Assembly (NCBI GenBank): GCA_026770025.1
Contig: JAMXDE010000021.1
Location: 806,001-870,000 of the forward strand
Direction of reading: 5' to 3'
Source of the DNA: Craspedostauros australis
Taxonomy: Eukaryota; Bacillariophyta; Bacillariophyceae; Mastogloiales; Achnanthaceae
Length of the DNA stretch: 64,000 nt
Below the pieces are notes generated by a model. It saw only the letters and a list, made by a program, of their open reading frames with translations, did not search any database and had not been told where the DNA came from. Shown here piece after piece: positions 62,655 to 64,000 of this stretch. The first letter of the stretch is position 1. Each line of letters begins with the position of its first letter. A program made the position numbers and the translations under genes.

Positions 62655-64000
62655 TTACGACGTTGGCTCCAACACGATCCTCTTGATGGCCAGGCCGTAA
62701 GATGGCTTGGGACGGGACAGCTTGATGATGGAACCACCGCTGGCCTGTATCTGGCCCAGCTCCACCAGCTTCCATTCGCCGATGGTGTATGGAATTTTGA
62801 ATAGCTGCGGCTGCGTCTTGGTGCCCTCATCGACGCTGATCCCCAACGGACTTTGCTTGAGGTGCACGGTGCAGAGCTCGAGCTTGAACTTGTAGTTCAT
62901 GTCGGGCGGCAGCTCGTCGGGCAGCTCGTACTCGGCGTATCCATCCGAAAGGAAGTTGAGCTGCTTCTTGCCGTCGGCGCTCGCGATGGCCATGACGAGA
63001 TCGGAGCTGAAGCCGCATGACGTGGCGGGGACCGTGATGACGCCCTTCTTGTCGGATCGGATCGGGCCGGGAGGCGCATCGCGTTCGAAGGCGGCGAGGT
63101 ACTGATCCACCTTGGCCTCCACGAGCTTTTGCTGATCGCGCTGGAAGGCTTCCGGCGACGCCGGCTGCAGCATGAGCGCCTTCTTGATGATGGCCAAGGA
63201 CCTCCAGACGCGGTGCGGGTTGAGAACACCCTTCTCGTCATCCGGCGTGGATCCGCGGCGCGAGTCCAGGATGTCGGCGAGGCACTCCAGCAGCACAAGC
63301 ATGACGTAGTACTCGTCCGTGGTGGTGGCGGCCCTGGCATCCACCTCGCCCTTGAAGTCGATACCGGACTCCTCCTCCCAGTAACACAGATCCCAGTCGA
63401 TGCCCAGCATGGGCTCCCAGCCGGTGGGCGTCCACCTCGCCAACCCGACGCGGCCCGGTTGCTTGGCGCCCCACGTGGGGATGCCGAAGGTCTTGCAAAC
63501 GAAGCGACCGAACCACGCGTTGGGCGCGTCCTTGCCCCCGCCGGAGAGCACCTGCTGGTAGGTGCGTGGGCTGCTCGTCCAGGATGGCTGGCGCGTGAGG
63601 ACGTCCGACTTGAGGATGTAGAGATAGCGCCACTTGGGATCGACGACGGTGGTGATGTATGGCGCGTAGGCGAATATGCAGTCCCTCCCCCATTTGAGCT
63701 GCTCGTCGGCGGCGTCGCAGTTGACGATGTGCCTCATCTCCCAGACCGTGAAGTTGGGGAAGGCGGGATCGAGCTCGCCGTTGCGATGGGCGGCGTCGTA
63801 GTGCTGGTACCGCTTGAGGGGGTCGACCTCGATCTTGGTGTCGAACTCGTAGATGGGGACGGAGAGCTCCAGCGCGATGGCCATGGCGAGCTTCTTGTTG
63901 ACCTCCGTGAAGTCGTCCTCCACGTCCTGCATGCTGGCCATGATCCTGGTGTAGATCTTCATGCACGCGCCGTAGTTGCCGCCCCTGGCGCCGCCGGCGG
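62655..64000 (-). CDS. Transglutaminase-like protein, N-terminus beyond the window
   Basis: The frame is open to the right edge (GGNYGACMKIYTRIMAS...), so the Met at 63962 is probably internal; about 447 residues are visible. The order of motifs follows a eukaryotic transglutaminase-like family: VDPLKRYQHYDAAHRNGELDPAF, WEMRHIVNCDAADEQLKWGRD, SWTSSPRTYQQVLSGGGKDAPNAWFGRFVCKTFGIPTWGAKQPGRVGLARWTPTGWEPMLG, then a C-terminal beta-rich region (about 300-447). In relatives the two central motifs normally read GGGKC and QPGH, with Cys and His as catalytic residues; here they are Asp and Arg. The protein may therefore be a non-catalytic member. Family assignment is from memory of the motif pattern. 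No intron is seen in the visible part. Confidence 0.7.
   Translation of the reverse strand, partial: AGGARGGNYGACMKIYTRIMASMQDVEDDFTEVNKKLAMAIALELSVPIYEFDTKIEVDPLKRYQHYDAAHRNGELDPAFPNFTVWEMRHIVNCDAADEQLKWGRDCIFAYAPYITTVVDPKWRYLYILKSDVLTRQPSWTSSPRTYQQVLSGGGKDAPNAWFGRFVCKTFGIPTWGAKQPGRVGLARWTPTGWEPMLGIDWDLCYWEEESGIDFKGEVDARAATTTDEYYVMLVLLECLADILDSRRGSTPDDEKGVLNPHRVWRSLAIIKKALMLQPASPEAFQRDQQKLVEAKVDQYLAAFERDAPPGPIRSDKKGVITVPATSCGFSSDLVMAIASADGKKQLNFLSDGYAEYELPDELPPDMNYKFKLELCTVHLKQSPLGISVDEGTKTQPQLFKIPYTIGEWKLVELGQIQASGGSIIKLSRPKPSYGLAIKRIVLEPTS

Overview
This is eukaryotic nuclear DNA. It has GT-AG introns of about 115-450 bp, genes on both strands with no operons, and long minisatellites and retroelements. 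Two neighbouring genes encode N-termini of the signal-peptide-plus-AFAP/GFAP type, which is how ochrophyte algae with secondary plastids import plastid proteins. Together with a secreted P/S/T-rich beta-helix protein of a type common in diatoms, this points to a photosynthetic stramenopile, most likely a diatom. The species cannot be named from the sequence.

Layout. 1-4.3 kb is gene-poor: a partial minus-strand reading frame at the left edge, and two arrays of a palindromic ~20-bp unit placed symmetrically inside a 16-bp inverted match. 4.4-16 kb is a gene-dense arm: a protein-L-isoaspartate methyltransferase; a divergent pair of plastid-targeted proteins (DUF1995 on minus, MEKHLA-like on plus); the cohesin subunit RAD21; and a PH/EDR2-type lipid-binding membrane protein. 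16-17.4 kb holds fragmentary minus-strand coding-like sequence.

18-40 kb is a repeat island. It starts with an apparently complete PIF/Harbinger-type DNA transposon (18007-23064) that has 22-bp perfect terminal inverted repeats, a 3-bp AAT target duplication, a DDE transposase and a convergent putative Myb/SANT-like partner gene. It carries 40 copies of a 15-bp unit inside. Next come short TTAGGG repeats, a 13/26-bp minisatellite and 90 copies of a 16-bp unit. The last of these abuts a decayed Ty1/copia gag-protease fragment on minus. An 8.36-kb LINE-type retrotransposon with EEP endonuclease, reverse transcriptase and RNase H (29758-38112) has jumped into that copia element at its gag start codon, leaving a 15-bp target duplication. 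A pentamer array at 39.8-40.1 kb closes the island and contains the same 15-bp unit as the Harbinger array.

41-64 kb is gene-dense again: complex I subunit NDUFA2 with a long C-terminal extension; a secreted serine carboxypeptidase; the P/S/T-rich beta-helix surface protein; a p24/EMP24 cargo receptor; a protein with two copies of an unrecognised ~70-residue helical domain; a POT/PTR peptide transporter; and a transglutaminase-like protein running off the right edge that seems to lack its catalytic Cys and His.

The genes are independent housekeeping, plastid, secretory and surface functions. Exon boundaries below were worked out by hand from reading phase, splice consensus and family motifs, without transcript data.
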